Below, piece by piece: positions 1 through 8,950 of a stretch of DNA of 39,405 nucleotides. The notes below the pieces were generated by a model that made no database searches, was not told where the DNA came from, and saw only the letters and a program-made list of their open reading frames with translations. Every line of letters begins with the position of its first letter. Position 1 is the stretch's first letter. The stretch comes from Saprospiraceae bacterium (GTDB lineage Bacteria > Bacteroidota > Bacteroidia > Chitinophagales > Saprospiraceae), in assembly GCA_020629315.1 (NCBI GenBank), contig JAHDDO010000022.1, forward strand, positions 1 through 39,405, in the 5' to 3' direction. Both the position numbers and the translations under genes were made by a program.

Positions 1-3000
1 TCATATGTTCCATCAGGTCCAATGTCCGAAATGGTAGGATTGGTATCATCTACAGGTGTCATAGTTTGAGACACTGTTGTTGTGTTTTGACAAGCATCTA
101 TAGCTGTCCAAGTTCTGGTTATTATATCACCTGCACAATTAGAACCTATCACTTCATCCGTAAAATCGAAGCTAACTAAGTTGCAATTGTCATCAGCTGT
201 TGGTTCTGAGAAAGCAGGATTATCACCACACTCATATGTTCCATCAGGCCCAATGTCTGAAATGGCAGGGTTGGTATCATCCACAGGTGTCATGGTCTGG
301 GATGCAGAAACTGAATTTCCACAACCATCAGTGGCCGTCCAAGTTCTAGTTATAATATCACCGGCACAATTGCTTCCAACTACCTCATCATTAAATTCAA
401 AACTAACTAAGTTGCAATTATCGTCCGCTGTTGGTTCAGAAAAAACAGCAGTAGCGCCACATTCGTATGTTCCATCTTGTCCTACTCCTGTTATTGTTGG
501 ATCTACATCATCAGTTGGTGTCATGGTTTGACTCACTGTGGTAGTATTATCACACGCATCAACAGCCGTCCAAGTCCTTGTTATAATATCACCTGCACAG
601 TTTGATCCTGTCACATCATCAACAAAATCGAAACTGACTAAATTACAATTGTCGGCAGCAGTAGCTTCCGAGAAAACAGGGTTATCGCCACACTCATAAG
701 TGCCGTCTTGATCCACTCCTGTGATAGTAGGATCAACCTCATCGATAGGTGTCATAGTTTGGCTAACCGTAGTTGTATTATCACACGCATCTGTAGCCGT
801 CCAAGTTCTTGTAACTATATCGCCGGCACAATTACTTCCCGTAACCTCTTCAACAAAATCAAAGCTGACTAGATTACAATTGTCATCAGCCGTTGGCTCA
901 GAGAATACAGGATTATCACCACACTCATAGGTTCCATCTTGACCTACGCCAGAAATGACAGGATTCGTTTCATCAATAGGTGTCAATGTTTGTGAAGCAC
1001 TGCTTGTATTGCCACAGGCGTCAGTTGCTGTCCAAGTTCGAGTAACAATATCACCTGCACAGTTCGTGCCTATGACTTCATCTACAAATTCGAAAGTTTC
1101 TAAATCGCATTCGTCAAAAGCATTAGGCTCAGAGAAAATAGGATCATCGCCGCACTCATAGTTAGCATCTTCACCCACATTGGTAATTACAGGATCATCT
1201 TCATCAACAGGAGTTAACGTTTGGCTTTCTGAAGTTGTATTTCCACAGGCATCCGTAGCCGTCCATGTTCTTCGAACAACATCCCCCGCACAATTCGTTT
1301 CTACTATTTCATCTACAAAATCAAAACTGGCAAGCTCACAATTATCAAATGCTTCCGGTTCAGAAAATACTGGATCTTCTTTGCAACCAATATTTGCATC
1401 CGGTCCAACGCCAGTAATAACTGGACTAGTAGTATCAACTACCGAAATAGTTTGACACCTAGGTTCAGATTCATTATCACAATCATCAATTAAGTACCAG
1501 CATCTAACTATAGTATATTCACTATCACATTGTCCTGGTGTTGTGGTTTCACCATCAAATATAATATCAACATCAGAGCAATTGTCACTTGTCTCTATCA
1601 TTGATTCACTTTCTTCTGCAGTAGGTACATCCTCATCACATTCAATAGTTACATCTTCTGGGAAGTCAGTAAACATTGGAGCCTCGTCATCCATGACATT
1701 GACAATAATCTCTATAGTATCACTCGTATTGCCACAATCATCAACAGCCCAATATCTTCTGATTAAATTATCCAAACATCCACCTGATGCCATCTCAGTT
1801 TCACAGAAAATTTCAACCGGACAGTCTACACAATTCTCTATAAGTTCTGGATGTAATCCTTCGCAATTTTGATAGTCATCATTACAATCTACATTAACAA
1901 CAGGATCATAAGGACCCCAAACGGGTGCTGTCTCATCAAATTTCAAGCTAGAGCTAAATGATAAAGTTGTGGAATTATCACAGGCATCCGTAGCTGTATA
2001 TGTAGTTGTAATAACAAGATCACAATTAGGACTAATGTCAGAAGTGTCAGAACTCACAGTTATCACAACATCAGGATCACAAGCATCTGTTGCGCTCAGA
2101 TCAGGGACTACTGGAAATTCATTACAACCTAAGGTTTGATCTTCAGGACAAGAATTATCATTTATACAATCAAATACCGGAGGCTGAGTATCAAAACTAT
2201 TAATTGTATGACACATTTCATCACTCTCATTGCCACAGGCATCAACTAAAGTCCAACATCTGACCAAAGTTTGTTCTCCTGGACAATCTCCTTGAGTTAG
2301 CTCGTCCGATGTCAAGCTCAATGTCACATTTGTGCAGTTGTCGCTGGATCCAATCATGCCTTCTACTTCAGAGACTGAAGGAAACTCAGTTGTACTTGTC
2401 CATTCTATCGTCATATCTTCTGGAAAATCTGTAAAGACAGGAGGTTCATTATCAATGACTGTTACTGTTATTGTGATAGTGTCTGATACATTTCCACAAG
2501 CATCGATAGCCCAATAGCTACGAACAAGCTCAAATAGGCAATCAAGATCATTCATAGTTTCTTCACAGAATGTGTTTACTGAATTGCAGTTGTCCATAAC
2601 AGAAGGTGTCATATCCTCACAATCTGGAAGGTTAGCTAAGTCGGCACAATCCCAATTCATATCATTATAAGCGCCCCACACTGGACCTTCCTCATCGGTT
2701 ATAGTAACCGTAGTTGTCCCAGTTGTTTCATTATCACAATGATCTGTTGCCGTCCATGTCCAAGTAATGATGGTAGTACAATCATCTATGACGTTTGTAT
2801 CTTCATCAAATACTATTTCTACATCATCATCACAATTATCGGTAGCCGTTACGTCAGGTGCCTCCGGCATGTCATCATCACAGCTTACTGTAAAATCTTC
2901 TGGGATGTCAATCATAGGCCCTTCGTCATCATTAACCATGATAAGTTGAGTTGCGGTAGTTGAATTTCCACACTCATCGGTAGCGATACAGGTTTGTAAT

Positions 3001-4520
3001 AAATTGCCTGCACATCCACCAGATACGGCATCAGTTGAACAAATTACGGTAACCATACCACAGTTGTCAGTAGCAGTAAGTTCATCTATATTTCCTAGAT
3101 CATTGCAATCTCTTTCGATTTCTGGATCATATGGGTCAAATGCAGGACCCGTAGTATCAACCACAGTGATCACTTGCAGCTCAGTACTTGTATTTCCGCA
3201 CGCATCTGTTAGAGTATGAGTTCTGTTAATAACATAATTATGTGGACAGTCACCATCTACTGTTTCATCGGAAAAATCAGCAATAGCTTCATCGCAATCA
3301 TCAGTACCTTCAGCTAAATCATCAGAAGGGATATCTTCTTCACAAGATAAGGTGATGTCATCGGGTACATAGGTAAATACCGGAGCGGTATCATCTGTAA
3401 CAGTAATAGTTTGAACACAATTCTCAGTATTGCCCTTACAATCAGAAGCCGTCCATGATCTTTCATAAATCACAGTACAAGCATTCTCACTAACAATGGT
3501 TTCACCTAAGTAGTCAATGGTAACTCCTCCTTCCAAGCAATTGTCCGTTGCACTTACATCGGGCACACTAACAGGCCAATCAGCACAATCTACATCCAGA
3601 TTTTCAGGACAATTATCAAAGCTTGGCGCTGTTTCATCCTGTACATGCACAACTTGTGTTACGCATCCAAAGTTGGTGCATTCATCCACAAATTCCCAGA
3701 AACAAGTTATTGTCGTGCAGTTTGGACATTCCTTGTCTGGACCAGGTACACAACTTTTATCTACAGCTAAGTCACCATTTCCATTTACAAATTGACCATC
3801 AATATAACCGGCGAAATTGAACCATCCACCAAATCCTTCTTCTATATTTCTGTTATTAGCGCCTAATCCACTTTGGAAGCCATAGGTATAATCACCAGGC
3901 TTATGAGATAATATCAAATTATCGCCTGCTAAATCATCGATTCCTCGAAGCTGAGAGACAACTTCCATTAGGATATAAAAATCCCAATCTTCAAACCAGC
4001 CATTCTCAGTGGCAATACCTAAATTATCTATATAACTTCCGCCATCATCTGACCAATCAGCCCAGTTTTTACCTTGCATAAACCACATATCCATTTCAAA
4101 TCCGTAGGACGGGTTTTCTACATTTCGTATAACAGCTGAAAGATGCGCGAATCCACCCTCATAATATTGTAAGGATGCTGTTCCATCTTCGAATCTCCAA
4201 TACTCGGAGTCTACAAATCCAGCTTGTTCAAGCTGAGGTAACCAGATGGACCAGATATTGTCTCCCTCTGGATCTGAAGCATCAGAAGCAGTGCACACTT
4301 CAGTGGGGTACCCTGTTTCTAAACACATCATATTCACTAATTGTGTAATCTCACAATCAGGGTCTACTTCCACATCAGTGGTTGTAGGTACGTCTTCTTC
4401 ACATTCTACATAAATGGGTTCTAAAGGTTCTATAATGGTAGGCAATTGGCCATACACATCGATAAGCATGAAGGAAAATGAAAAATAACACACAAACAGT
4501 GTTAGTGACATTCTTATCAT
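1..4520 (-). CDS. Giant secreted HYR-like repeat protein (partial, C-terminus outside window)
   Basis: The reverse strand is open from an ATG at 4520 to the window edge, giving at least 1506 residues. The first 24 or so residues form a signal peptide ending near VYGQ. Residues about 65-245 form a non-repeated Trp/Tyr/Gly-rich module (QGKNWADW, GYIDGQFVNGNG). After it come about 16 modules joined by linkers such as ITVTDDTAPVF, each with paired Cys and motifs like TRTWTATDACGNT and YECGDNPVFSEP. These resemble hyalin-repeat (HYR) and related Ig-like domains of Bacteroidota surface proteins. The last six modules have an exact 77-residue period. The role is probably adhesion or an extracellular matrix, by inference. 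A T9SS sorting tail would be expected beyond the left edge but cannot be seen. The many short plus-strand frames across this region are antisense artefacts. Confidence 0.9.
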   Translation of the reverse strand, partial: MIRMSLTLFVCYFSFSFMLIDVYGQLPTIIEPLEPIYVECEEDVPTTTDVEVDPDCEITQLVNMMCLETGYPTEVCTASDASDPEGDNIWSIWLPQLEQAGFVDSEYWRFEDGTASLQYYEGGFAHLSAVIRNVENPSYGFEMDMWFMQGKNWADWSDDGGSYIDNLGIATENGWFEDWDFYILMEVVSQLRGIDDLAGDNLILSHKPGDYTYGFQSGLGANNRNIEEGFGGWFNFAGYIDGQFVNGNGDLAVDKSCVPGPDKECPNCTTITCFWEFVDECTNFGCVTQVVHVQDETAPSFDNCPENLDVDCADWPVSVPDVSATDNCLEGGVTIDYLGETIVSENACTVIYERSWTASDCKGNTENCVQTITVTDDTAPVFTYVPDDITLSCEEDIPSDDLAEGTDDCDEAIADFSDETVDGDCPHNYVINRTHTLTDACGNTSTELQVITVVDTTGPAFDPYDPEIERDCNDLGNIDELTATDNCGMVTVICSTDAVSGGCAGNLLQTCIATDECGNSTTATQLIMVNDDEGPMIDIPEDFTVSCDDDMPEAPDVTATDNCDDDVEIVFDEDTNVIDDCTTIITWTWTATDHCDNETTGTTTVTITDEEGPVWGAYNDMNWDCADLANLPDCEDMTPSVMDNCNSVNTFCEETMNDLDCLFELVRSYWAIDACGNVSDTITITVTVIDNEPPVFTDFPEDMTIEWTSTTEFPSVSEVEGMIGSSDNCTNVTLSLTSDELTQGDCPGEQTLVRCWTLVDACGNESDEMCHTINSFDTQPPVFDCINDNSCPEDQTLGCNEFPVVPDLSATDACDPDVVITVSSDTSDISPNCDLVITTTYTATDACDNSTTLSFSSSLKFDETAPVWGPYDPVVNVDCNDDYQNCEGLHPELIENCVDCPVEIFCETEMASGGCLDNLIRRYWAVDDCGNTSDTIEIIVNVMDDEAPMFTDFPEDVTIECDEDVPTAEESESMIETSDNCSDVDIIFDGETTTPGQCDSEYTIVRCWYLIDDCDNESEPRCQTISVVDTTSPVITGVGPDANIGCKEDPVFSEPEAFDNCELASFDFVDEIVETNCAGDVVRRTWTATDACGNTTSESQTLTPVDEDDPVITNVGEDANYECGDDPIFSEPNAFDECDLETFEFVDEVIGTNCAGDIVTRTWTATDACGNTSSASQTLTPIDETNPVISGVGQDGTYECGDNPVFSEPTADDNCNLVSFDFVEEVTGSNCAGDIVTRTWTATDACDNTTTVSQTMTPIDEVDPTITGVDQDGTYECGDNPVFSEATAADNCNLVSFDFVDDVTGSNCAGDIITRTWTAVDACDNTTTVSQTMTPTDDVDPTITGVGQDGTYECGATAVFSEPTADDNCNLVSFEFNDEVVGSNCAGDIITRTWTATDGCGNSVSASQTMTPVDDTNPAISDIGPDGTYECGDNPAFSEPTADDNCNLVSFDFTDEVIGSNCAGDIITRTWTAIDACQNTTTVSQTMTPVDDTNPTISDIGPDGTY
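6..1391 (-). repeat. Tandem 231-bp coding repeats (six units plus a partial seventh)
   Basis: The landmark tgttccatc and its variants recur at 6, 237, 468, 699, 930 and 1161, with a degenerate copy at 1392. The period is exactly 231 bases, so every unit encodes 77 residues in frame. Units differ at many positions, so these are diverged duplications and not a recent expansion. The array probably continues past the left edge. Confidence 0.9.
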
Positions 4521-4595
4521 TCTGAGTGATTTTTGGTTAAAAAAATTATCGAATTGATCGGACTAGCCGTTGTTTTTCGTCAATTGAGGCTTGGT

Positions 4596-4603
4596 CAAAT
4601 ATA
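4596..4603 (-). promoter_or_regulatory. Putative -7 box for the HYR-repeat gene
   Basis: On the reverse strand this reads TATATTTG, an exact match to the Bacteroidota -7 consensus TAnnTTTG. It would put transcription start about 70 bases before the ATG at 4520. No clear TTTG -33 element is visible at the right distance. Confidence 0.4.
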
Positions 4604-4649
4604 ATCCTAAATATCTATAATTCTTATATAAATAGAAGCCCAATATGTA

Positions 4650-4690
4650 AACTGCCTAAATCATTTATACCGGTTGATTGTGAGGCAGTT
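4650..4690. repeat. Inverted repeat in the divergent HYR/MscS intergenic region
   Basis: AACTGCCT (4650-4657) and AGGCAGTT (4683-4690) are perfect 8-base complements. Inside them AATCA (4659-4663) and TGATT (4675-4679) can extend the pairing. The element sits in the 229-base gap between two divergently transcribed genes, so it is more likely an operator or leader structure than a terminator. Confidence 0.5.
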
Positions 4691-4749
4691 ATAACTTTTA
4701 TGCCGCTTTTTAACAAATAGAAATTATTGGCATATTTAAATGCCTGTTA

Positions 4750-6117
4750 ATGTTGCTAGATTATATTTATCTTGCTTATATGTTAGCCGATTTCCTAAAT
4801 AGAGTGTTGTTTAAGATTGGTTTGATTACAGTCACACCAGGTAAGATTTTTTTGAGCCTATTCTTAGTATTATTCCTGTATTTGCTCAGAAAAGGTGTAA
4901 AACATCGTTTAGTACCGGCAATAAAGAAAAATTATGATATTACTTCAGCAGAATGGAACCGTTTAAAACGTATTCTCAACTTCCTTTTTGGAATTGTTGC
5001 CACCTTAGTGGTTCTATGGATTTTTGAAGTGGATCAAGCACGAATTGAATCAGATAATATTTCGATTAGAGCTATCTACTTACTTATTGCCATTTTAATT
5101 TTTCAGGTAGCCCGTCTTGTTGATTGGGTAATGTCCAATATTTTTATCCACCATTCTTTTGTTAACCGTGATAAGAAAGAATCTCGCACACCTAGATTTA
5201 AGGTAAATCAAGAAGATTCGGCGATTAGGGCAGGACAATTTTTTGTGTATGTCCTAGCCATCCTTTTATTCATTAGAGTATTAAATCTTGACCCAGCGTT
5301 ATTTCCACATGAATTAGAAGATGGTACACGATTAGATTTTAAATTGAGTAGCATCCTGATTTTTATACTAATCATTTTAGGAGCTAGATTATTGATATGG
5401 GTATTTACTCAACTGCTATTGTACAATGTTTATAAAAGAAATGGCATTGATCAAGGCGCTCAATATTCAATAAACCAGCTATTAAAGTATGTGGTGTATA
5501 CCATTGCCTTTATCGTTGCTTTGGATAGTTTAGGTATCGATATGACGCTACTATTAGGTGGTGCAGCTGCCTTGCTAGTAGGTGTTGGTTTAGGACTACA
5601 ATCCACTTTTAATGATTTTATATCAGGAGTAGTTTTACTGTTTGAGCGCTCCGTTGAAGTCGGTGATATATTGGATGTTGAAGGTCTGGTTGGAGAGGTG
5701 AAAAAGATTGGACTCAGAGCTTCAATTATTGAAATTTGGGATAGTACAACAGTGTTGGTGCCTAATAGCAAGTTGGTAAACCAGAAAGTAATTAATTGGA
5801 CCCATTTTAACGATATAGTTAGACATCAAATTAAGATAGGTGTTGCATATGGTTCGGATACGGCTCTAGTAAAGAAAATTCTATTAGAAGTAATAAACGA
5901 CAATCCCTTCATCCTTAAAGACCCAGCCTCTTTTGTACGTTTCGAAGATTTTGGAGATTCAGCTTTGGATTTTAGTATTTATTTCTTTTCCAAAAGCTAT
6001 CGAGTCATAGCAGATATAAAATCAGATTTGAGATTTGAAATTGACAGACGTTTTAGAGAAGCAAATATTGGTATTCCTTTTCCGCAACGAGAGATTTGGT
6101 TACGAAAAGAAAATTAG
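4750..6117 (+). CDS. MscS-family mechanosensitive ion channel
   Basis: This 455-residue inner-membrane protein should open under membrane tension and release solutes during hypo-osmotic shock. The N-terminal half holds about five hydrophobic helices. The pore helix follows at about residues 266-293 (LLGGAAALLVGVGLGLQ) with the Gly/Ala spacing of MscS TM3. Next comes the MscS beta domain (FERSVEVGDILDVEG, VLVPNSKLVNQ) and a C-terminal alpha/beta domain ending FPQREIWL. It is longer than E. coli MscS (286 residues) because of extra N-terminal helices, as in many mid-size family members. The gene is monocistronic. Its TAG overlaps the stop of the convergent lyase gene by 4 bases. Confidence 0.92.
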   Translation: MLLDYIYLAYMLADFLNRVLFKIGLITVTPGKIFLSLFLVLFLYLLRKGVKHRLVPAIKKNYDITSAEWNRLKRILNFLFGIVATLVVLWIFEVDQARIESDNISIRAIYLLIAILIFQVARLVDWVMSNIFIHHSFVNRDKKESRTPRFKVNQEDSAIRAGQFFVYVLAILLFIRVLNLDPALFPHELEDGTRLDFKLSSILIFILIILGARLLIWVFTQLLLYNVYKRNGIDQGAQYSINQLLKYVVYTIAFIVALDSLGIDMTLLLGGAAALLVGVGLGLQSTFNDFISGVVLLFERSVEVGDILDVEGLVGEVKKIGLRASIIEIWDSTTVLVPNSKLVNQKVINWTHFNDIVRHQIKIGVAYGSDTALVKKILLEVINDNPFILKDPASFVRFEDFGDSALDFSIYFFSKSYRVIADIKSDLRFEIDRRFREANIGIPFPQREIWLRKEN

Positions 6118-7598
6118 TAGTTCTTTAAAAAGTTGACTCCGTTTTGAATGTCAATGGATAAAACCCTATCCTTTTTTAAAGAAGGAACAACTTCTCTGTA
6201 TTTATTCAATAATATACCCGTTTCCGAGCTAGGTCTCAATGGACTTCTCAATTCAACTCCCTGTGCAGCACACATGAGTTCAATGGATAATAAGCGATAT
6301 AAGTTTTCAATTACTTTATAACACTTCGTAGCGGCATTTGCAGCCATACTAACATGATCCTCTTGGCCCTTGGAAGAAGTAATCGAATCCACCGAAGCTG
6401 GAGTGCACAGTTGTTTGTTCTGGCTCACAATACTGGCAGCAGTATATTGGGCAATCATAAAACCGGATTCCAAACCAGGATCAGGACTTAAATAGGCGGG
6501 GAGGTCACGATCGCCATTGACCAGCTTAAAAACCCGTCTTTCAGATATACTACCTAACTCGGCTATAGCAATGCATAGATAATCTAGAGGTAAGGCCAGC
6601 ACTTGAGCATGGAAGTTTCCACCAGAAATGATTGTTTTTTCTTCGAATAATATATTCGGATTGTCAGTGACTGCATTTAACTCTCCTTCTACAATATTTT
6701 TTATGTGGTCCAATGCCGATCTTGTCGCTCCATGTACTTGTGGTATACAACGAAAAGAATAAGGATCTTGGACATCAGTAGACGGTTGATTTATTATTTG
6801 ACTATCTGATAAAAGTTTCTTTATGGTCTGGGCTACATGTTGCTGACCTGAATGATTTCTGATGGCGCTCAAGGTTGGATGAAAGGGGTCAATTCGGCAG
6901 GCATAAGCCTCCAAGCTTAGACTAGCAATAAGGTTAGCCAATCTAAATATCCGCTCTGCATGAAGACTGTTATAAATGCTGTAGGCAAGTGAAAACTGAG
7001 TACCATTCAATAATGATAAACCTTCTTTTGCCTCTAAAACTATAGGACTAAATATCCCATCATCTACAAGACTTGCCATATCTTTCTGTACACCATCATG
7101 ATATACTTGGCCTTCTCCTAATAAAGGTAAAGACAAGTGTGCTAAAGGGGCAAGATCACCAGAAGCACCCAAGGACCCAAGTTGATAAATTACAGGAATG
7201 ATGTCCTTATTATACAACTCTATTAACTTCTCAATTAATAAAGGTCGCACACCACTATATCCAAAGGACAAGTTTCTAATCTTACTTAGTAGAATAAGTT
7301 TACAAATTAGCATGGGAACTTTATCTCCAGTACCACAGGCATGCGATCTGATAAGATTATGTTGAAGGTCACTCAATTTTTCAGAATGGATTACGGTGTT
7401 TCTAAGAGAGCCAAATCCAGTATTTACACCATAAATTACTTGTCCTTCTTGAGACATTCTTTCATGTAAAAAGCTATGTCCAGTTTTTACTTGTTTTTTT
7501 GCTTCTTCGCCTAGTTCGATTTGTTGTTGCCTATTTATGACATCTCGAAGAACAGGTAGAGTAAAAGTGCTTAGATCAAAAGTAAAATGGTCTCCCAT
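6114..7598 (-). CDS. hutH: Histidine ammonia-lyase
   Basis: HutH deaminates L-histidine to urocanate and ammonia, the first step of histidine degradation in the cytoplasm. I start it at the ATG at 7598 (494 residues). A TTG seven codons upstream (7619) is the alternative. With the ATG start the ASG triad that cyclises to the MIO cofactor lies at 145-147 in GSLGASGDLAPLAH. Tyr56 (YGVNTGFG), His86 (RSHACG) and Asn198 (LLNGTQ) all sit a constant three residues after the Pseudomonas putida residues Tyr53, His83 and Asn195. C-terminal AAQGVELR matches the region of the catalytic Glu. No hutU, hutI or hutG is nearby, so it is an orphan here. A related aromatic ammonia-lyase or aminomutase is possible but less likely. 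Confidence 0.9.
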   Translation of the reverse strand: MGDHFTFDLSTFTLPVLRDVINRQQQIELGEEAKKQVKTGHSFLHERMSQEGQVIYGVNTGFGSLRNTVIHSEKLSDLQHNLIRSHACGTGDKVPMLICKLILLSKIRNLSFGYSGVRPLLIEKLIELYNKDIIPVIYQLGSLGASGDLAPLAHLSLPLLGEGQVYHDGVQKDMASLVDDGIFSPIVLEAKEGLSLLNGTQFSLAYSIYNSLHAERIFRLANLIASLSLEAYACRIDPFHPTLSAIRNHSGQQHVAQTIKKLLSDSQIINQPSTDVQDPYSFRCIPQVHGATRSALDHIKNIVEGELNAVTDNPNILFEEKTIISGGNFHAQVLALPLDYLCIAIAELGSISERRVFKLVNGDRDLPAYLSPDPGLESGFMIAQYTAASIVSQNKQLCTPASVDSITSSKGQEDHVSMAANAATKCYKVIENLYRLLSIELMCAAQGVELRSPLRPSSETGILLNKYREVVPSLKKDRVLSIDIQNGVNFLKNY

Positions 7599-7664
7599 GT
7601 TGTTTGCTTTGGACGACAAAATTGTTAAATCATTCTAATTAGGGGTTAATCCTGCGTTAAAAAA

Positions 7665-7692
7665 ATATTGAAATTTCTTGCGAATTCAATAT
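7665..7692. repeat. Bulged inverted repeat between hutH and ompH
   Basis: ATATTGAA (7665-7672) and TTCAATAT (7685-7692) are perfect complements. TTC (7675-7677) and GAA (7682-7684) extend the stem across a two-base bulge to a TTGC loop. It lies about 67 bases upstream of the hutH ATG in a divergent region and could be an operator or a leader hairpin. Confidence 0.5.
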
Positions 7693-7803
7693 AAACACCT
7701 GAATGTCAGATAAATATGCCTTGGGCCTTCGAGATTGAAACTCCAGACTGAGAAACTATTTATACCCCATTTTGACGTTTATATGTAAAGCTTGAATAAA
7801 TTG

Positions 7804-7811
7804 TATTTTTG
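7804..7811 (+). promoter_or_regulatory. Putative -7 box for the first ompH gene
   Basis: TATTTTTG matches TAnnTTTG exactly and is followed by AGCGG. It lies 59 bases before the ATG at 7871. A convincing TTTG -33 element is not seen at standard spacing. Confidence 0.45.
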
Positions 7812-7870
7812 AGCGGCAAAATTTAAGCTGTAAGAAGACACGCTTGATAAACATTTAAAATGCAAAGATC

Positions 7871-8380
7871 ATGAAAAAGGTACTTTTACTATTCGTTTGT
7901 TTATTTACTATTCACATGTCTGCTGATGCGCAACGCATTGCTATTGTAGATGTAAATGCACTTTTGGAAAGCAATGATGATTATGTCAATGCACAAAGAG
8001 AAATTGATAAGCTATCCGCAGAATGGAGGCAAGAAATTGCTCAAGAATATGATAAGATCAAAAGTATGTTTAACAAATACCAAGCGGAGCAAGTTTTGTT
8101 GAGCGACGATGTTCGGGTGCAAAGAGAAAATGAGATTGTAGAAATGGAAGATGCCGTAAGAGAATTACAGAAGCAACGGTTTGGCCCTGAAGGAGATTTA
8201 TTCTCTAAAAGACAAGAACTAGTAAATCCAATTCAGGATAATATTTTTGCTGCTATCGAAAGCTATGCTTCGGATAGAGGCTATGATCTAATTTTTGATA
8301 AAAGTAGTGCTGCTGGTTTACTTTTTGCTTCGGATGAATTCGATAAAACTGAAGAAGTAAAACGAAAGTTAGGTAACTAA
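7871..8380 (+). CDS. Periplasmic chaperone, Skp/OmpH family (copy 1)
   Basis: A 169-residue exported protein with a signal peptide of about 20 residues ending SADAQ. It continues with the family-typical opening RIAIVDVNALLESNDDY. Residues about 40-105 are charged, helical and coiled-coil-like, as in the tentacles of trimeric Skp. The C-terminus returns to a beta segment (GYDLIFDKSSAAGLLFA). Family members hold unfolded outer-membrane proteins in the periplasm. It is followed after 42 bases by a second copy of identical length and then by murI. Bacteroidota often place an ompH pair near bamA and murI, but no bamA is visible here. Confidence 0.9.
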   Translation: MKKVLLLFVCLFTIHMSADAQRIAIVDVNALLESNDDYVNAQREIDKLSAEWRQEIAQEYDKIKSMFNKYQAEQVLLSDDVRVQRENEIVEMEDAVRELQKQRFGPEGDLFSKRQELVNPIQDNIFAAIESYASDRGYDLIFDKSSAAGLLFASDEFDKTEEVKRKLGN

Positions 8381-8387
8381 TTTTCTA

Positions 8388-8395
8388 TAATTTTG
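8388..8395 (+). promoter_or_regulatory. Putative -7 box for the second ompH gene
   Basis: TAATTTTG matches TAnnTTTG exactly and is followed by CAGCG. It lies inside the 42-base gap between the two ompH genes, 28 bases before the second ATG. The second copy may therefore have its own promoter as well as read-through. Confidence 0.4.
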
Positions 8396-8422
8396 CAGCG
8401 CTTAATTTTTAAATAAGAAAAC

Positions 8423-8932
8423 ATGAAAAATCTACATATACTATTCACCTGTATCCTAGCTATTTGTTTAACAGGAACAGTACAAGCCCAAAAATTTGGT
8501 TTTGTAAATACACAAGAATTGATTCAAGGCCTACCGGAGGTAAAGGAAGCTAATTCTAACATTGAAGCGTATCAAACTCAATTGCAGAAAAAAGGCCAGG
8601 AAATGCTGCAATCATTCCAAGCAAAGTACCAAGACTTGGAGAGAAAACAATCGCAAGGAGAAATTTCTCCAGTCCAGTTAGAACAAGAAGCAGCTAAATT
8701 AAAAGAGGAGGAAACAAAGATTTTAGAATTTGAGCAATCAAGTCAACAAAAGATTTTAGAAAAAAGTGAGACCTTATTAAGTCCAATTCGGGATAAGATA
8801 CAAGATGCTATTGATCAAGTAGCTGCTGAAAATGGGTACGATTACATTTTTGATTACAGCACTGGGTTTATTTTATTTGCCGATTCTACTGCAGACGTAG
8901 GCGCCTTAGTGAAGGCTAAGTTAGGTTTATAA
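8423..8932 (+). CDS. Periplasmic chaperone, Skp/OmpH family (copy 2)
   Basis: A 169-residue paralogue of the preceding gene. The signal peptide (about 22 residues, ending TVQAQ) is followed by KFGFVNTQELIQGLPEV, the standard OmpH opening with the Leu-Pro-Glu motif that copy 1 lacks. The middle is Gln/Lys/Glu-rich and predicted coiled coil. The end, NGYDYIFDYSTGFILFA, parallels copy 1. It presumably forms Skp-like trimers for outer-membrane protein delivery. Whether the two copies form mixed trimers or handle different clients cannot be told from sequence. murI begins 18 bases after its stop, so co-transcription is likely. Confidence 0.92.
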   Translation: MKNLHILFTCILAICLTGTVQAQKFGFVNTQELIQGLPEVKEANSNIEAYQTQLQKKGQEMLQSFQAKYQDLERKQSQGEISPVQLEQEAAKLKEEETKILEFEQSSQQKILEKSETLLSPIRDKIQDAIDQVAAENGYDYIFDYSTGFILFADSTADVGALVKAKLGL

Positions 8933-8950
8933 CAGAAAGCATTACTAGAA

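Noticed and set aside
6..1440. Regular direct repeats as a possible CRISPR array
   Set aside because: Units are 231 bases, diverged and coding in frame. There are no short identical repeats with unique spacers and no cas genes.
181..3820. Many plus-strand open frames opposite the HYR-repeat gene
   Set aside because: They are periodic with the 231-base repeat, Ser/Val-rich and lie antisense to a continuous signal-peptide-bearing reading frame. They are reading-frame shadows.
7598..7619. TTG start of hutH at 7619
   Set aside because: The ATG at 7598 gives active-site numbering with a constant offset of three from the Pseudomonas enzyme, although the TTG cannot be fully excluded.
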